From: Thiobacillus sp. | Lineage (GTDB): Bacteria; Pseudomonadota; Gammaproteobacteria; Burkholderiales; Thiobacillaceae | Reading direction: 5' to 3' | Assembly: GCA_024708885.1 (NCBI GenBank) | Contig: JANJXT010000011.1 | Location: 1 to 64,000 of the forward strand | DNA length: 64,000 nucleotides | Part shown: one piece after another, positions 38,914 to 46,426 of the stretch | How the letters are laid out: every line of letters starts with the position of its first letter | How positions within the stretch are numbered: the stretch's first letter is position 1 | The notes under the pieces: generated by a model | Seen by the model: the letters and a program-made list of their open reading frames with translations, nothing else | What the model was told of the DNA's origin: nothing | Databases searched by the model: none | Program-made: the position numbers and the translations under genes

Positions 38914-41145
38914 TTACCAGCTATGGCCGACGCAATAGGCCTTGGTGTCTAGTTTGAATTTCTCCCGGACTTGCTGCGGCGGTAGCTGTTGCAGTGCCCC
39001 GGCTTCGAGCAACGCCTTCAAGGTTTCGTCCAGTAGGCGGCGCTCATCCTTGAATGGCTGCACCCGCTTCAACTTTGCGTACAGGTACGAATGCGGGATG
39101 ACGCTGCCCGTTTGGAATGCCTTGGGCGTCTTGTAGGTCTCGCGCTTCTCGGGAGGCATGGCGAGGAAGTCAGCTACCGCTGTACGAATTGCCGCTTCGG
39201 CCTTGGCACCATCGCCGCCGCCGACCTCGCCTTTATCGAAGCGGGACTGAACGGCATGAACGCTGCGCCGAACAAACTCGACCGCCCAGCGGGCATGTTC
39301 AACGGTGACCAGCGGCTGGTAGGGGTTGCAGCCCACACCGATGACGGAGGCGACCTTCAAGGCGTTGAGGTGCGCCCGGTTCCATAGCTGGACCTCGGCA
39401 GCGTTCCCGCTGTTGATGTGGTCATCGCATTCCCTGTCAAAAGCATCCAGCAGGGCTTCCGCGTCAGCGGCGAGATGGACCTTTGCGAAGCTGCCGTTCT
39501 GCTCGCCATGGACGGCGACCGTAACCAGATCAGCAAACCGCCGAACCAGCGTCGCGTCCGGCTTGCCGCCAGCGTAGCGATTGCGCGGCGGGCGGCCTCC
39601 GGTGTATTCGATCACCAGCAGGCGAGGCACCAAGCCATCTTGGACCAAGGCGCTGTCGAGGCAACCGAAGAAGACCTCCGGGGTAGATTCACCGATGATG
39701 GTCAAGCTGGGGGCGCGAACTACGGCGGTGTTCTTCTCCTTGTCGCTGTATGCCTGCACACCTACGAAGCCATCCGGCCCGCTGCGCGAATACAGCGCCA
39801 GCAGTTCGCTATGCAGGGCTTGTTCTGCACCGGATGCCTTGGGCGTCGTGATGCGCTTGAGCGTATGGCCGAACTCGTCCAGCACCGAGTAGAAGCAAGG
39901 ACGCTCCTCGAAGTGCTTGACCAAGGCTTGCCCGGATGCAAACGAAGTCGGGCCAACAAAGCGGCTGACGGTCGGAATGCTGGGGCTGATCTCTGACAGC
40001 AAACGATTGATGCCCTGCTTGCCCCCTTCTTTCCCGATGCCGGTCTTCGCCAGCAGGATCAAGTAGAGGTTCAAGCCAGTAGGCAGTCCGCTGGTGTAAT
40101 AGGTGCGACCAACAACCCCGGCAACCAGTCCAAGCGCAGCCGAAAGCGCAACTTCTGGCACCGGGCGGATAGCCGAACTGTAGATGTACTGGGCCAGCTC
40201 GCCGACCAAGCCCGGAGGGGGCGGTAACTCGCCGGTAACGGGGCCTTCCAGCCGAGGGGCGAGGCTATGGGAGGGGGACGGGACGGGCGCTTGTGGCGCG
40301 GTTGCCACTTGGGCGGCTAGTTCCTCCATTGCCTCCAGATCGACCGGCACCGGCTCATTCGCCCTGATCTTGCGAAGCGCCAGATCAATCCGGTAATCGG
40401 TGCCCCGGTGCTTGTCGCGCTTGCCGAGGGCGGACATTCGGAACAGGCGCTTTACCTGCTCATTGCTGGGCGAGTAGAAAGCAAGGATCGCCAGCAACGC
40501 ATGATCCGCTTCGGACGCGCTCTCGTAGCCCAGCGCTGCCCATTCACCAGCGCATAGCAGGTTGAACTTGTCCCCGTTGATGGCGCGCATCGCCATCTCC
40601 ACAAGGCCGGCGTCGTCTTGCAGTTCCTCGCGCTCCTCCAGCTCAACTTGCGGGGCGGGCTTCATCTCGCCGTACAGCACGTCCAGCAGGTCTTGCCGGT
40701 CGGCAATCTCCAGCGGGCGCACTACGTCGCCGGTGAAGATCATGAAACGCTTGTCGGAATAGACCTCGACGCCATCCCGATGGACGCCAGCAGGCATCTT
40801 GCCGCGCACGACGATATGAACGCCGCGCCCGGATTGCGACCGCTCGGTGTAGCTGTCGAACTTTTCGATGATCTTGGCGAAGCGGGCCTTCTGCTCGTCG
40901 GTCGCCGGGCGCTCGGCTTTGTCGTCCAGATCGATGATGGTGTAGGGGTCGGATTCAGCCAGCACGAAGCCGACGCGCAAGCCGTACTGGTCGGCATAGG
41001 CGCAGGCAACATCGAAGGCCGCCCATGTGGTCGAATCAGTGACAGAGGCTGCGCCCCCGGTCTTCGGGTCTAGCGGCTTCTTATCGGCGGCCGCGACTAC
41101 CCATTGCGGAAGCTGTCGCAGCTCCAGCGGAATGTTGTTTCTCAT
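38914..41145 (-). CDS. PrimPol-DUF3987 replication protein (primase-polymerase/helicase)
   Basis: 743 residues, probably the replication initiator of the element. The N-terminal archaeo-eukaryotic primase-like domain (about 1-150) shows D72 and D74 in IDLDD, SQSGRGVHI (His110) and VEVYSDKRFMIFTG, the order seen in the NrS-1 phage PrimPol. A helical PriCT/HBD region follows (about 185-260, CAGEWAALGYESASEADHAL). The C-terminal DUF3987 helicase-like ATPase (about 310-690) has the P-loop-like LLAKTGIGKEGGK (about 364-376). The gene is second in an operon behind AlpA and faces the iteron region. Confidence 0.85.
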   Translation of the reverse strand: MRNNIPLELRQLPQWVVAAADKKPLDPKTGGAASVTDSTTWAAFDVACAYADQYGLRVGFVLAESDPYTIIDLDDKAERPATDEQKARFAKIIEKFDSYTERSQSGRGVHIVVRGKMPAGVHRDGVEVYSDKRFMIFTGDVVRPLEIADRQDLLDVLYGEMKPAPQVELEEREELQDDAGLVEMAMRAINGDKFNLLCAGEWAALGYESASEADHALLAILAFYSPSNEQVKRLFRMSALGKRDKHRGTDYRIDLALRKIRANEPVPVDLEAMEELAAQVATAPQAPVPSPSHSLAPRLEGPVTGELPPPPGLVGELAQYIYSSAIRPVPEVALSAALGLVAGVVGRTYYTSGLPTGLNLYLILLAKTGIGKEGGKQGINRLLSEISPSIPTVSRFVGPTSFASGQALVKHFEERPCFYSVLDEFGHTLKRITTPKASGAEQALHSELLALYSRSGPDGFVGVQAYSDKEKNTAVVRAPSLTIIGESTPEVFFGCLDSALVQDGLVPRLLVIEYTGGRPPRNRYAGGKPDATLVRRFADLVTVAVHGEQNGSFAKVHLAADAEALLDAFDRECDDHINSGNAAEVQLWNRAHLNALKVASVIGVGCNPYQPLVTVEHARWAVEFVRRSVHAVQSRFDKGEVGGGDGAKAEAAIRTAVADFLAMPPEKRETYKTPKAFQTGSVIPHSYLYAKLKRVQPFKDERRLLDETLKALLEAGALQQLPPQQVREKFKLDTKAYCVGHSW

Positions 41146-41163
41146 TTGAGCCGTCCCCGCTGG

Positions 41164-41361
41164 TTACTGTTGTGCGGCGCGGGCAGCTCGTTTATCTGCC
41201 AGCCATTGTTCAACAACTTCGCGGGGCCAGCCGACGCAGCGAGGACCGTACTTGATAGGCTTCGGAAAGATGCCCGTCCGCTGCCAGCGGTAAAGGGACT
41301 CTTGGGAAATGTTGAGCAGGGTAGCTACTTCGGGGTAGCGGAGGATCGCGCTCTCGGTCAT
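41164..41361 (-). CDS. AlpA-family transcriptional regulator
   Basis: 65-residue winged-helix protein with YPEVATLLNISQESLYRWQRTGIFPKPIKYG and the tail GWPREVVEQWLADKRAA, the classical AlpA/Excisionase-like (MerR-type) fold. In P4-like elements it controls integrase or excision genes. It is first of the minus-strand replication operon and lies next to the iteron region. I chose the internal ATG of MTESAILRY; the reading frame is open 33 codons upstream but without family support. Confidence 0.88.
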   Translation of the reverse strand: MTESAILRYPEVATLLNISQESLYRWQRTGIFPKPIKYGPRCVGWPREVVEQWLADKRAARAAQQ

Positions 41362-41705
41362 GGTTTTTTCTCCGTTCAAGTAATTGAAGCCATTACTTGC
41401 GCTACGGAGAGCACCGCTCTCTAAGGTACGGGCCTTGGCGAAGGCCTCGGATGCAGGCACAGCCTGCGCGCGATGGGGTCATTATAAAAGCGACCCTTTA
41501 TGAACTTCAAGTGAACATCGGATGCAATTCTCTTGCATATCAATCACTTAGAGTAGAATCCGGGTCTCCATATAAGGGCGCCCGTATCCGGTCCAGTCCT
41601 GGCCACAGGTGGGCCGGAGTCGCCGCCAAAGCGCCGGGGACCCCGCCATTACCCCGGATGTGCCCAGCCAAAAACCCAATGCCACCAAGGCGTTACCGCT
41701 GGTCT

Positions 41706-41808
41706 GGGGTACGGGGTACAAGGGGTACAGAAATACAGAGAGAGATACCCATATTAGATGAATCTTCATAACCCCCTACCCTAAGTACCCCATGTACCCC
41801 TGTACCCC
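41706..41808. repeat. GGGGTAC iteron array; candidate replication origin
   Basis: Six exact copies of GGGGTAC in two facing groups. Three are direct at 41706-41712, 41713-41719 and 41722-41728. Three are inverted (GTACCCC) at 41785-41791, 41794-41800 and 41802-41808. The spacing within groups is 7-9 bp. A 56-bp centre separates them, and an AT-rich tract (ATATATTTAGTAACC..., 41809-41860) follows. Iterons beside an AT-rich stretch next to a primase/helicase gene are the usual layout of a plasmid or satellite origin. Confidence 0.65.
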
Positions 41809-42207
41809 ATATATTTAGTAACCCCTTATATTTATTAAAGAAATCAACTTTTTGATTAGGGGTCCATCTGGGGTAAATGCGTATTCTTCTGTGCCCCCGC
41901 AAGTTCCAGACGATGACGCGACCGCTAGAACGGCATCTCTACCGGGAGCATGTCATTGGAGGCCAACCAGCAGCCGACGAGGGAGGCCCGCGACAGCGGC
42001 ACCAACCGCAAGCCTTTTGCCTTGGCCCAGCGGGGCGCTTGAGTCGATTACTGATGCTTGATGCCATCCGTCCAGCCCCGGCACCCGGCGCGGCAGGCGC
42101 GACCCGGTCGCCCCATGTGGTCATGCAGGAAAACAGGCGAGCGGATACATAGTCACCGGGTCCAGCAGGCGACCCGCGATTAGAAACAATGGCTTAGACC
42201 AACGCCC

Positions 42208-42427
42208 CGGTTGGCGGGGGTGCCTTACGGGGTAGGCTGGCCCCAGAAAAACCCCTCGCCACGGCCTTTTTGCCCCGTCCCCTCCCTACCCCATGCCCCA
42301 GCCCGCGAAATGGCCCCCACGCGCGGTTACGGCCCGTTACCGGCGGGGATGGGGGCCTTGGCTGGGCTTATGGGCCGGGATGGCCAGCCATGGCGGGCAA
42401 AGCATCGCCTTTCTGGGTGCCCCACTA
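42208..42427. repeat. intergenic module, copy 1 (upstream of HNH gene)
   Basis: Two motifs repeat in another gap of the element. Motif A is CGGTTGGCGGGGGTGCC followed by TTACGGGGTAGG (42208-42236). Motif B is GCATCGCCTTTC then GTGCCCCACTA (42402-42427). The second copy (43179-43243) has the same two motifs in the same order but only 10 bp apart instead of 165. They precede the two plus-strand genes HNH and DUF5681. Confidence 0.55.
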
Positions 42428-42489
42428 CCCAAGACTACCGAGAATGGAACTGTCCCCCTGCCCCGGAGCCGTCCGTAAGCAAGAGTGAC

Positions 42490-42560
42490 CAGAGCATCGT
42501 TCAAAGCCCGATGCACTGCCCCTTAAGGGCCTCGGATTCGTCTGAGGCCCTTTTTCTTTG
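42490..42560 (+). ncRNA. candidate small RNA ending in a strong terminator
   Basis: A first hairpin GCATCG / CGATGC (42494-42499 and 42509-42514) is followed 12 bp later by a terminator hairpin GGGCCTC / GAGGCCC and a T-run. No coding frame upstream has a ribosome-binding site, so the terminator may close a small untranslated RNA. A weak resemblance to satellite immunity RNAs (such as P4 CI RNA) is only an idea. No promoter box is clear. Confidence 0.35.
42527..42560 (+). terminator. Rho-independent terminator upstream of HNH gene
   Basis: Stem GGGCCTC (42527-42533) and GAGGCCC (42544-42550) with loop GGATTCGTCT, then TTTTTCTTTG. It insulates the HNH gene from upstream transcription. Confidence 0.8.
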
Positions 42561-42633
42561 CCTCAACAAACCAGTACCCGCATCTCGCTGCTCGTCGTGA
42601 ATATGGACCCATCCAGAAGCGAGGGGCGGACGA

Positions 42634-43128
42634 ATGAAGCAATGCAGCAAGTGCGGCGAGGTGAAGCCGCTGGAGGCGTTCGGAAAGCGCAAAGCATCAA
42701 AAGACGGACTGCGCTCTGAATGCAGGAAATGCAAGGCGCACGCCGCAGACACCTACCGCGAAGCTAACCGGGAGCAGGAGAGGGAGCGGGCGAAGGCATG
42801 GTATGAGGGGAACAGAGAGCAGCACGCTACCTCCATGAAAACATGGCGGGAAGCGAATCGCCCCCGTCGGAATGCGCTCATTCGAGCCTACAAGGCTGGG
42901 CTGGCGACGGCAACCCCCATGTGGTTATCGAAAGAGCAGCGGGACGCCATCGCCGCCATCTACGCCGAGGCCGACCGCCTGACCAGCGAGACCGGCATTC
43001 CGCACCATGTAGACCACATCATCCCGCTGAAGGGGAGCGGGGTCTGCGGCCTGCATGTGCCTTGGAACCTTCGCGCCATTCCAGCGGCTGAAAACCTGTC
43101 CAAAAGCAATCGCCTGATTCTTGATTAG
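42634..43128 (+). CDS. HNH endonuclease-like protein
   Basis: 164 residues. An N-terminal zinc-finger-like pair, CSKCGEVKPLEAFGKRKASKDG and CRKCK (four Cys), precedes a basic helical linker (about 45-95). A C-terminal HNH/His-Me core has HHVDHIIPLKGSGVCGLHVPWNLRAIPAAENLSKSNR, including the DH pair and Asn. Such proteins are common in phages, often near the packaging genes, and may act as a nickase or cos/pac nuclease. Strong GAGGGG site before the ATG. Confidence 0.8.
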   Translation: MKQCSKCGEVKPLEAFGKRKASKDGLRSECRKCKAHAADTYREANREQERERAKAWYEGNREQHATSMKTWREANRPRRNALIRAYKAGLATATPMWLSKEQRDAIAAIYAEADRLTSETGIPHHVDHIIPLKGSGVCGLHVPWNLRAIPAAENLSKSNRLILD

Positions 43129-43178
43129 ATGGTCTAGCCAAATTCTGCCCAGTCAATCAACGCGTTGGGCGTTCGGTT

Positions 43179-43243
43179 CGGTTGGTGGGGTGTCCCTCGG
43201 GGTTACCGAACGACACGGCATCACCTTTCCAAGTGCCCCACCA
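43179..43243. repeat. intergenic module, copy 2 (upstream of DUF5681 gene)
   Basis: Motif A variant CGGTTGGTGGGGTGTCCCT then CGGGGTTACC (43179-43207), and motif B GCATCACCTTTCC then AAGTGCCCCACCA (43218-43243), matching copy 1 at 42208-42427. A flanking perfect dyad CGTTCGGT (43170-43177) / ACCGAACG (43205-43212) encloses motif A. It sits directly upstream of the DUF5681 gene. Confidence 0.55.
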
Positions 43244-43294
43244 TTTTTACGGCGGGACCATAGCGGCAGCCCTGAGTTTTATTGGTTGCCGAGA

Positions 43295-43915
43295 ATGAAA
43301 ACACCACCATGGAAGCTGACGCCGGAGGCCCTGGCCCAGCAACAGGCCGAAGCTGCTGCCGCAGCAGACGCCCCCACCGAACACGCCAAAGGCATCGCCA
43401 AAGATGCCAAGACCGGGCATTTCGCCAAAGGCAACGCGGGCCGTCCGAAAGGCTCCCGCAACAAAGTGACCCTTGCCATCGAGAACATGATGGAAGGCGA
43501 AGCCGAGGCCATCACCCGCAGTTGCATCGACCTCGCCAAGCGCGGCGACCCGACCGCCATGCGCATCGTCATGGACCGCGTCTGCCCCCAGCGCAAGGGG
43601 CGCACGATTCCCAAGCTCGAGAAGCAAGAAGGCGAAACCAACATTGACGCGCTTCTCCGTGCAGTGCTGGACGGAGAGATTGCTCCCGAAGAAGGCAAGG
43701 AAGTCGTCGGCCTCATCGAAAGCGCTGCCCGTGTGGCTGCTACCCAAGTCCTCGCCGACATGCGGAAGCGCCAGATGGAAGCACTCCAGAAAGCAGCCGA
43801 CTCCGGCGGGGTTCCCGGCGGCGTCATGCTCGTCCCCATGCTGGGCGGATTGGACGACTGGGAAAGCGCCGTCCTCAAGCAGCAGCACCACCTCAAGATC
43901 ACCGTTAAGGAGTAA
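43295..43915 (+). CDS. DUF5681-domain protein
   Basis: 206 residues. The N-terminal signature GHFAKGNAGRPKGSRNKVTLAIENMMEGEAEAI (about 45-80) is the DUF5681 domain, frequent in phage and mobile-element proteins, whose role is not settled. A basic DNA-binding-like patch (RPKGSRNK) is followed by a helical C-terminus ending VPGGVMLVPMLGG. The start ATG has only a weak ribosome-binding site. It may act in packaging or as a DNA-binding partner of the HNH protein (inference). Confidence 0.75.
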   Translation: MKTPPWKLTPEALAQQQAEAAAAADAPTEHAKGIAKDAKTGHFAKGNAGRPKGSRNKVTLAIENMMEGEAEAITRSCIDLAKRGDPTAMRIVMDRVCPQRKGRTIPKLEKQEGETNIDALLRAVLDGEIAPEEGKEVVGLIESAARVAATQVLADMRKRQMEALQKAADSGGVPGGVMLVPMLGGLDDWESAVLKQQHHLKITVKE

Positions 43916-43920
43916 GCACC

Positions 43921-44604
43921 ATGCAATACCTCGTCAATTCGCCGGACGCTACCAGCTTCCTCGATACCGCCCAGCTGGACAGCGGCCTGTCCGCCATCCT
44001 CGGCGATCCCAAGGGCATCGACGCCCACGTTGCGCCGGACGTACAGAGCGCCCATATCACCCTCAAGGATGCGGCCAAGAAGATTGCGGCGCTGGTCGGC
44101 GACGCGACCCGGACGGAGGTTCAGAAACACGCCGCCGCCAAGCAGCTTGCGGAGAAGGTGACGAACCATCTGGAGAAGTCCAAGGCCGCGCTGGAGGCGC
44201 ACGCCGAGAAGCTGAAAGCATCGGCACTGGCGCAGGCTGATTTGCATCTCGGCCCCAGCTCGGACCGCAGCGTCCTGCATAGCGAGATTCGTAGCTGGGT
44301 GCGCGAGCAGGCTAAGACGCCGGAAGGGTTGCTGCAAGTGAAGCAGGCGATGGCGGACAACGACGACGTTGCAGCCATCCTCTGGCACTCGCCCTCGTTC
44401 CTCGTCGGGCTGGCTCCCAGCGTCCATGAAGGGCTGCGCCTCGAAGCCCTGCAATCGCGCAAGCCGGACCTCTACACCAGCCTGAGCAACAGCGTCGGCC
44501 TGTCAAAGCTGGCGGGCAAGTATGAAGCCGCCATCCGCAAGGTTGCGCCCAGCTTCTACACGCCCAGCCTCGCAGAACAGGCCAGCAAGCGCGTCGAGAT
44601 TTGA
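43921..44604 (+). CDS. unrecognised helical element protein
   Basis: 227 residues, largely alpha-helical. A long charged, coiled-coil-like stretch (about residues 45-110, with TRTEVQKHAAAKQLAEKV and KAALEAHAEKLKA) lies between globular ends. No family recognised. AAGGAG lies at a good distance before the ATG, and the gene follows DUF5681 after 5 bp, so it belongs to the same transcript. Confidence 0.65.
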   Translation: MQYLVNSPDATSFLDTAQLDSGLSAILGDPKGIDAHVAPDVQSAHITLKDAAKKIAALVGDATRTEVQKHAAAKQLAEKVTNHLEKSKAALEAHAEKLKASALAQADLHLGPSSDRSVLHSEIRSWVREQAKTPEGLLQVKQAMADNDDVAAILWHSPSFLVGLAPSVHEGLRLEALQSRKPDLYTSLSNSVGLSKLAGKYEAAIRKVAPSFYTPSLAEQASKRVEI

Positions 44605-44716
44605 CGGACTGGACACCCCCTCCGGCACCACCTCGCCGGAGGGGCGAACGCCAAGCCTTTGAGTAACCAAGGCGACCCGTCGCGGAACCGCCCGATTAAA
44701 GATTCGGAGACCCAAA

Positions 44717-45130
44717 ATGACCGCAGCCCAACAGGCCCTTTCCGCGCTGGCCGACTGGATCAAAGCCAGCAGCCAGAACTACCAGACCCGCCTTGCCATC
44801 GTTGAGCGCGGCCCGTTCGCCGTCCTCGTCCCGCTGGCCCTCGACCAAGCGCCCGCGCCGACCTTCGACCCCGAAGCCCTGCCCCTGTGGATACCCGAGG
44901 CACAGGCACCCGCCGACCTTCCGGCCATCGACACTAGCGCCCCGGCCAGCCAAGACCGCAAGGCGCAGCGCCTCGGGCATATCGTCTGGATGGTGCAGGA
45001 GGGGCGCTTTCCGGGCATCCAGCTCATTGACCTGACCGACCCCAGCGAAACGCTACAGGCGGCGCTTGACCGACAAGCCCCCGGCCTCGACCTCGACCAG
45101 ACCGCCGCCGTCTTCCTGCCTCGCTGGTGA
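44717..45130 (+). CDS. unrecognised small element protein
   Basis: 137 residues, with a Pro/Ala-rich middle (about 45-80). No family recognised; no motif or membrane segment is visible. CGGAGA is well placed before the ATG. It belongs to the plus-strand run of element genes; the next gene starts 4 bp after its stop. Confidence 0.6.
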   Translation: MTAAQQALSALADWIKASSQNYQTRLAIVERGPFAVLVPLALDQAPAPTFDPEALPLWIPEAQAPADLPAIDTSAPASQDRKAQRLGHIVWMVQEGRFPGIQLIDLTDPSETLQAALDRQAPGLDLDQTAAVFLPRW

Positions 45131-45134
45131 TTGC

Positions 45135-45605
45135 ATGGCCCGCCTCATCGCAAAGGAAGGGCCAGACTTGCCGCCGCTGTCGCCAGACCTGCGGCATACG
45201 CCCGCCGAAGCCATCCATAACCTGTTCGGCGCAGTCTTCATGCAGGCGCTACAGGAGCAGGACCGGGAATGGGTGGAGTCGCCCGACTACCTGCTGATTG
45301 CCGACTTTGCAGGGATCGACCTGGACCTAGCGGAGCGGGTGCGCCGCATGTTTCTTGCCGGGCAGATCAGGCCCGGAGCCTTCGCGGGTCTTGCTCCCGC
45401 CATGCCGCCCGACCGCATCCGTGCCGCCGCGCAGCCTTCGACCACTATCCGCCCCGTCGAGATGGTCCGGGCCATCGCCGCGACCATGCCCGATGCCAAG
45501 CCCAGCGAGGTAATCCGCGCCTGCATTGCCGCTGGGGTCAATCCGGCGACCGCCGCCACCCAAGTCCGCAGGTATCGAAAGGCGCTTGCTGAGTCGAATA
45601 ATTGA
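45135..45605 (+). CDS. element protein with C-terminal shared domain
   Basis: 156 residues. The N-terminal two thirds are not recognised. The C-terminal 55 residues (RPVEMVRAIAATMPDAKPSEVIRACIAAGVNP) align with the C-terminus of the next protein: both have RPxxxV, then V-I-A-x-C, then G-[VI], then TAxTQ and a basic end. I chose ATG at 45135, 4 bp after the previous stop; an upstream in-frame ATG at 45066 would overlap that gene. Confidence 0.65.
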   Translation: MARLIAKEGPDLPPLSPDLRHTPAEAIHNLFGAVFMQALQEQDREWVESPDYLLIADFAGIDLDLAERVRRMFLAGQIRPGAFAGLAPAMPPDRIRAAAQPSTTIRPVEMVRAIAATMPDAKPSEVIRACIAAGVNPATAATQVRRYRKALAESNN

Positions 45606-45699
45606 TCGCTTCCCCGAGTGCCACTGCTGCGGCCCAGCTTGATTATTGAGTCATCGAGCAGGGGAACGGCCCCTGACGCCAACCAGCAAGGGGAACATC

Positions 45700-46224
45700 A
45701 TGAAACTGTACACCGTCAAATCCTCCGCTCACCGCGCCGCTAAGCAGGCTGGCTTCGAAAAGGATCAGTACGAGATCGTCGAGGTCGATGGCCAGTTCGG
45801 CTTCCAGCCGATCGAAGCGGCCCCGGCCACCGAAGCCGAGGAGCCGGTGGTTGGCGAGTTCGTCCATTGCCCCCACTGCGGTATCCACCTGGAGAACGGC
45901 ATCTGGGTCCACCTGCAGGAAGTCAATGGCAAGGAGATCAAGCACAAGGCCTTCGAATACGAGTGCCTGGCCTGCGGCGAAGAGTTCGGCCCGGCCATCG
46001 CGGAGGAAGCTCCCAAGGCCGCCCCGAAGCGCAAGATCGAAATCACCAACCACTCGACCATCGAGCGCCCGACCAAGACCGTCTGGCACATCGCTGACGA
46101 GATGGTTGCGGCTAACCCGCAGGTCCGCCGCAAGGATGTGATTGCCGAGTGCGTGAATCGCGGCATCGCCTTCTTCACGGCGCGGACGCAGTACCAGAAG
46201 TGGAAGCAAAATCAGGCGACCTGA
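45700..46224 (+). CDS. zinc-ribbon element protein with shared C-terminal domain
   Basis: 174 residues. A zinc ribbon is visible in the middle: HCPHCGIHLENG (CxxC) and YECLACGEEFG (CxxC). The C-terminal part (RPTKTVWHIADEMVAANPQV, then VIAECVNRGIAFFTARTQYQKW) repeats the fold of the previous gene's C-terminus. The strong AAGGGGAAC site supports the start. The two adjacent proteins with one common domain may share a nucleic-acid or protein target. Function unknown. Confidence 0.7.
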   Translation: MKLYTVKSSAHRAAKQAGFEKDQYEIVEVDGQFGFQPIEAAPATEAEEPVVGEFVHCPHCGIHLENGIWVHLQEVNGKEIKHKAFEYECLACGEEFGPAIAEEAPKAAPKRKIEITNHSTIERPTKTVWHIADEMVAANPQVRRKDVIAECVNRGIAFFTARTQYQKWKQNQAT

Positions 46225-46250
46225 TTTTTAATTCTCCGGTCCTCGACGAA

Positions 46251-46289
46251 AACGCCCAGCCCAGACAAGGGGTTGGGCGTTTTGCTTTT
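46251..46289 (+). terminator. terminator at the end of element plus-strand genes
   Basis: Stem AACGCCCAGCC (46251-46261) and GGTTGGGCGTT (46271-46281) with one G-T pair, loop CAGACAAGG, then TTTGCTTTT. It closes the plus-strand run convergent to the integrase gene. Confidence 0.8.
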
Positions 46290-46323
46290 CATTCGGGGTC
46301 CGGCTGGGGGTGGCCCCGGCCTT

Positions 46324-46408
46324 CGTAACCGCGATTTAAGGGGGTTTCTGGGCGGGGCTATAGGGGAGGGAGGGGAAGGCCCCGTTCGCGGGGTATAGCG
46401 CGGTTACG
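46324..46408. repeat. inverted CGTAACCGCG / CGCGGTTACG pair
   Basis: Perfect 10-bp inverted repeat (46324-46333 and 46399-46408), 65 bp apart, between the terminator and the integrase stop. The same CGCGGTTACG occurs at 42322-42331. All three are in non-coding DNA of the element, which suggests a protein-binding site. Its binding protein is unknown. Confidence 0.5.
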
Positions 46409-46426
46409 GGGGCCAGGGGCGGGAAG

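Larger units (their letters stand above)
41362..42633. other. 1.27 kb non-coding region of the element
   Basis: No convincing gene in six frames between alpA and the HNH nuclease; the open frames here are short and lack ribosome sites. The region holds the promoter side of the alpA operon (41362-41600, AT-richer), the iteron array (41706-41808), an AT-rich tract (41809-41860), an intergenic repeat module (42208-42427), a CGCGGTTACG motif (42322-42331) and a candidate small RNA with terminator (42490-42560). It is probably the replication and control centre. Confidence 0.6.

Noticed and set aside
41706-41808. The GGGGTAC repeats as a CRISPR array
   Set aside because: Repeats are 7 bp, spacing is 0-2 bp within groups, and half are inverted. 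No cas gene is near.
41877-42488. Small open frames in the element control region as genes
   Set aside because: No ribosome-binding sites, Pro/Arg/Gly-rich low-complexity content, and overlap with repeat modules and hairpins.
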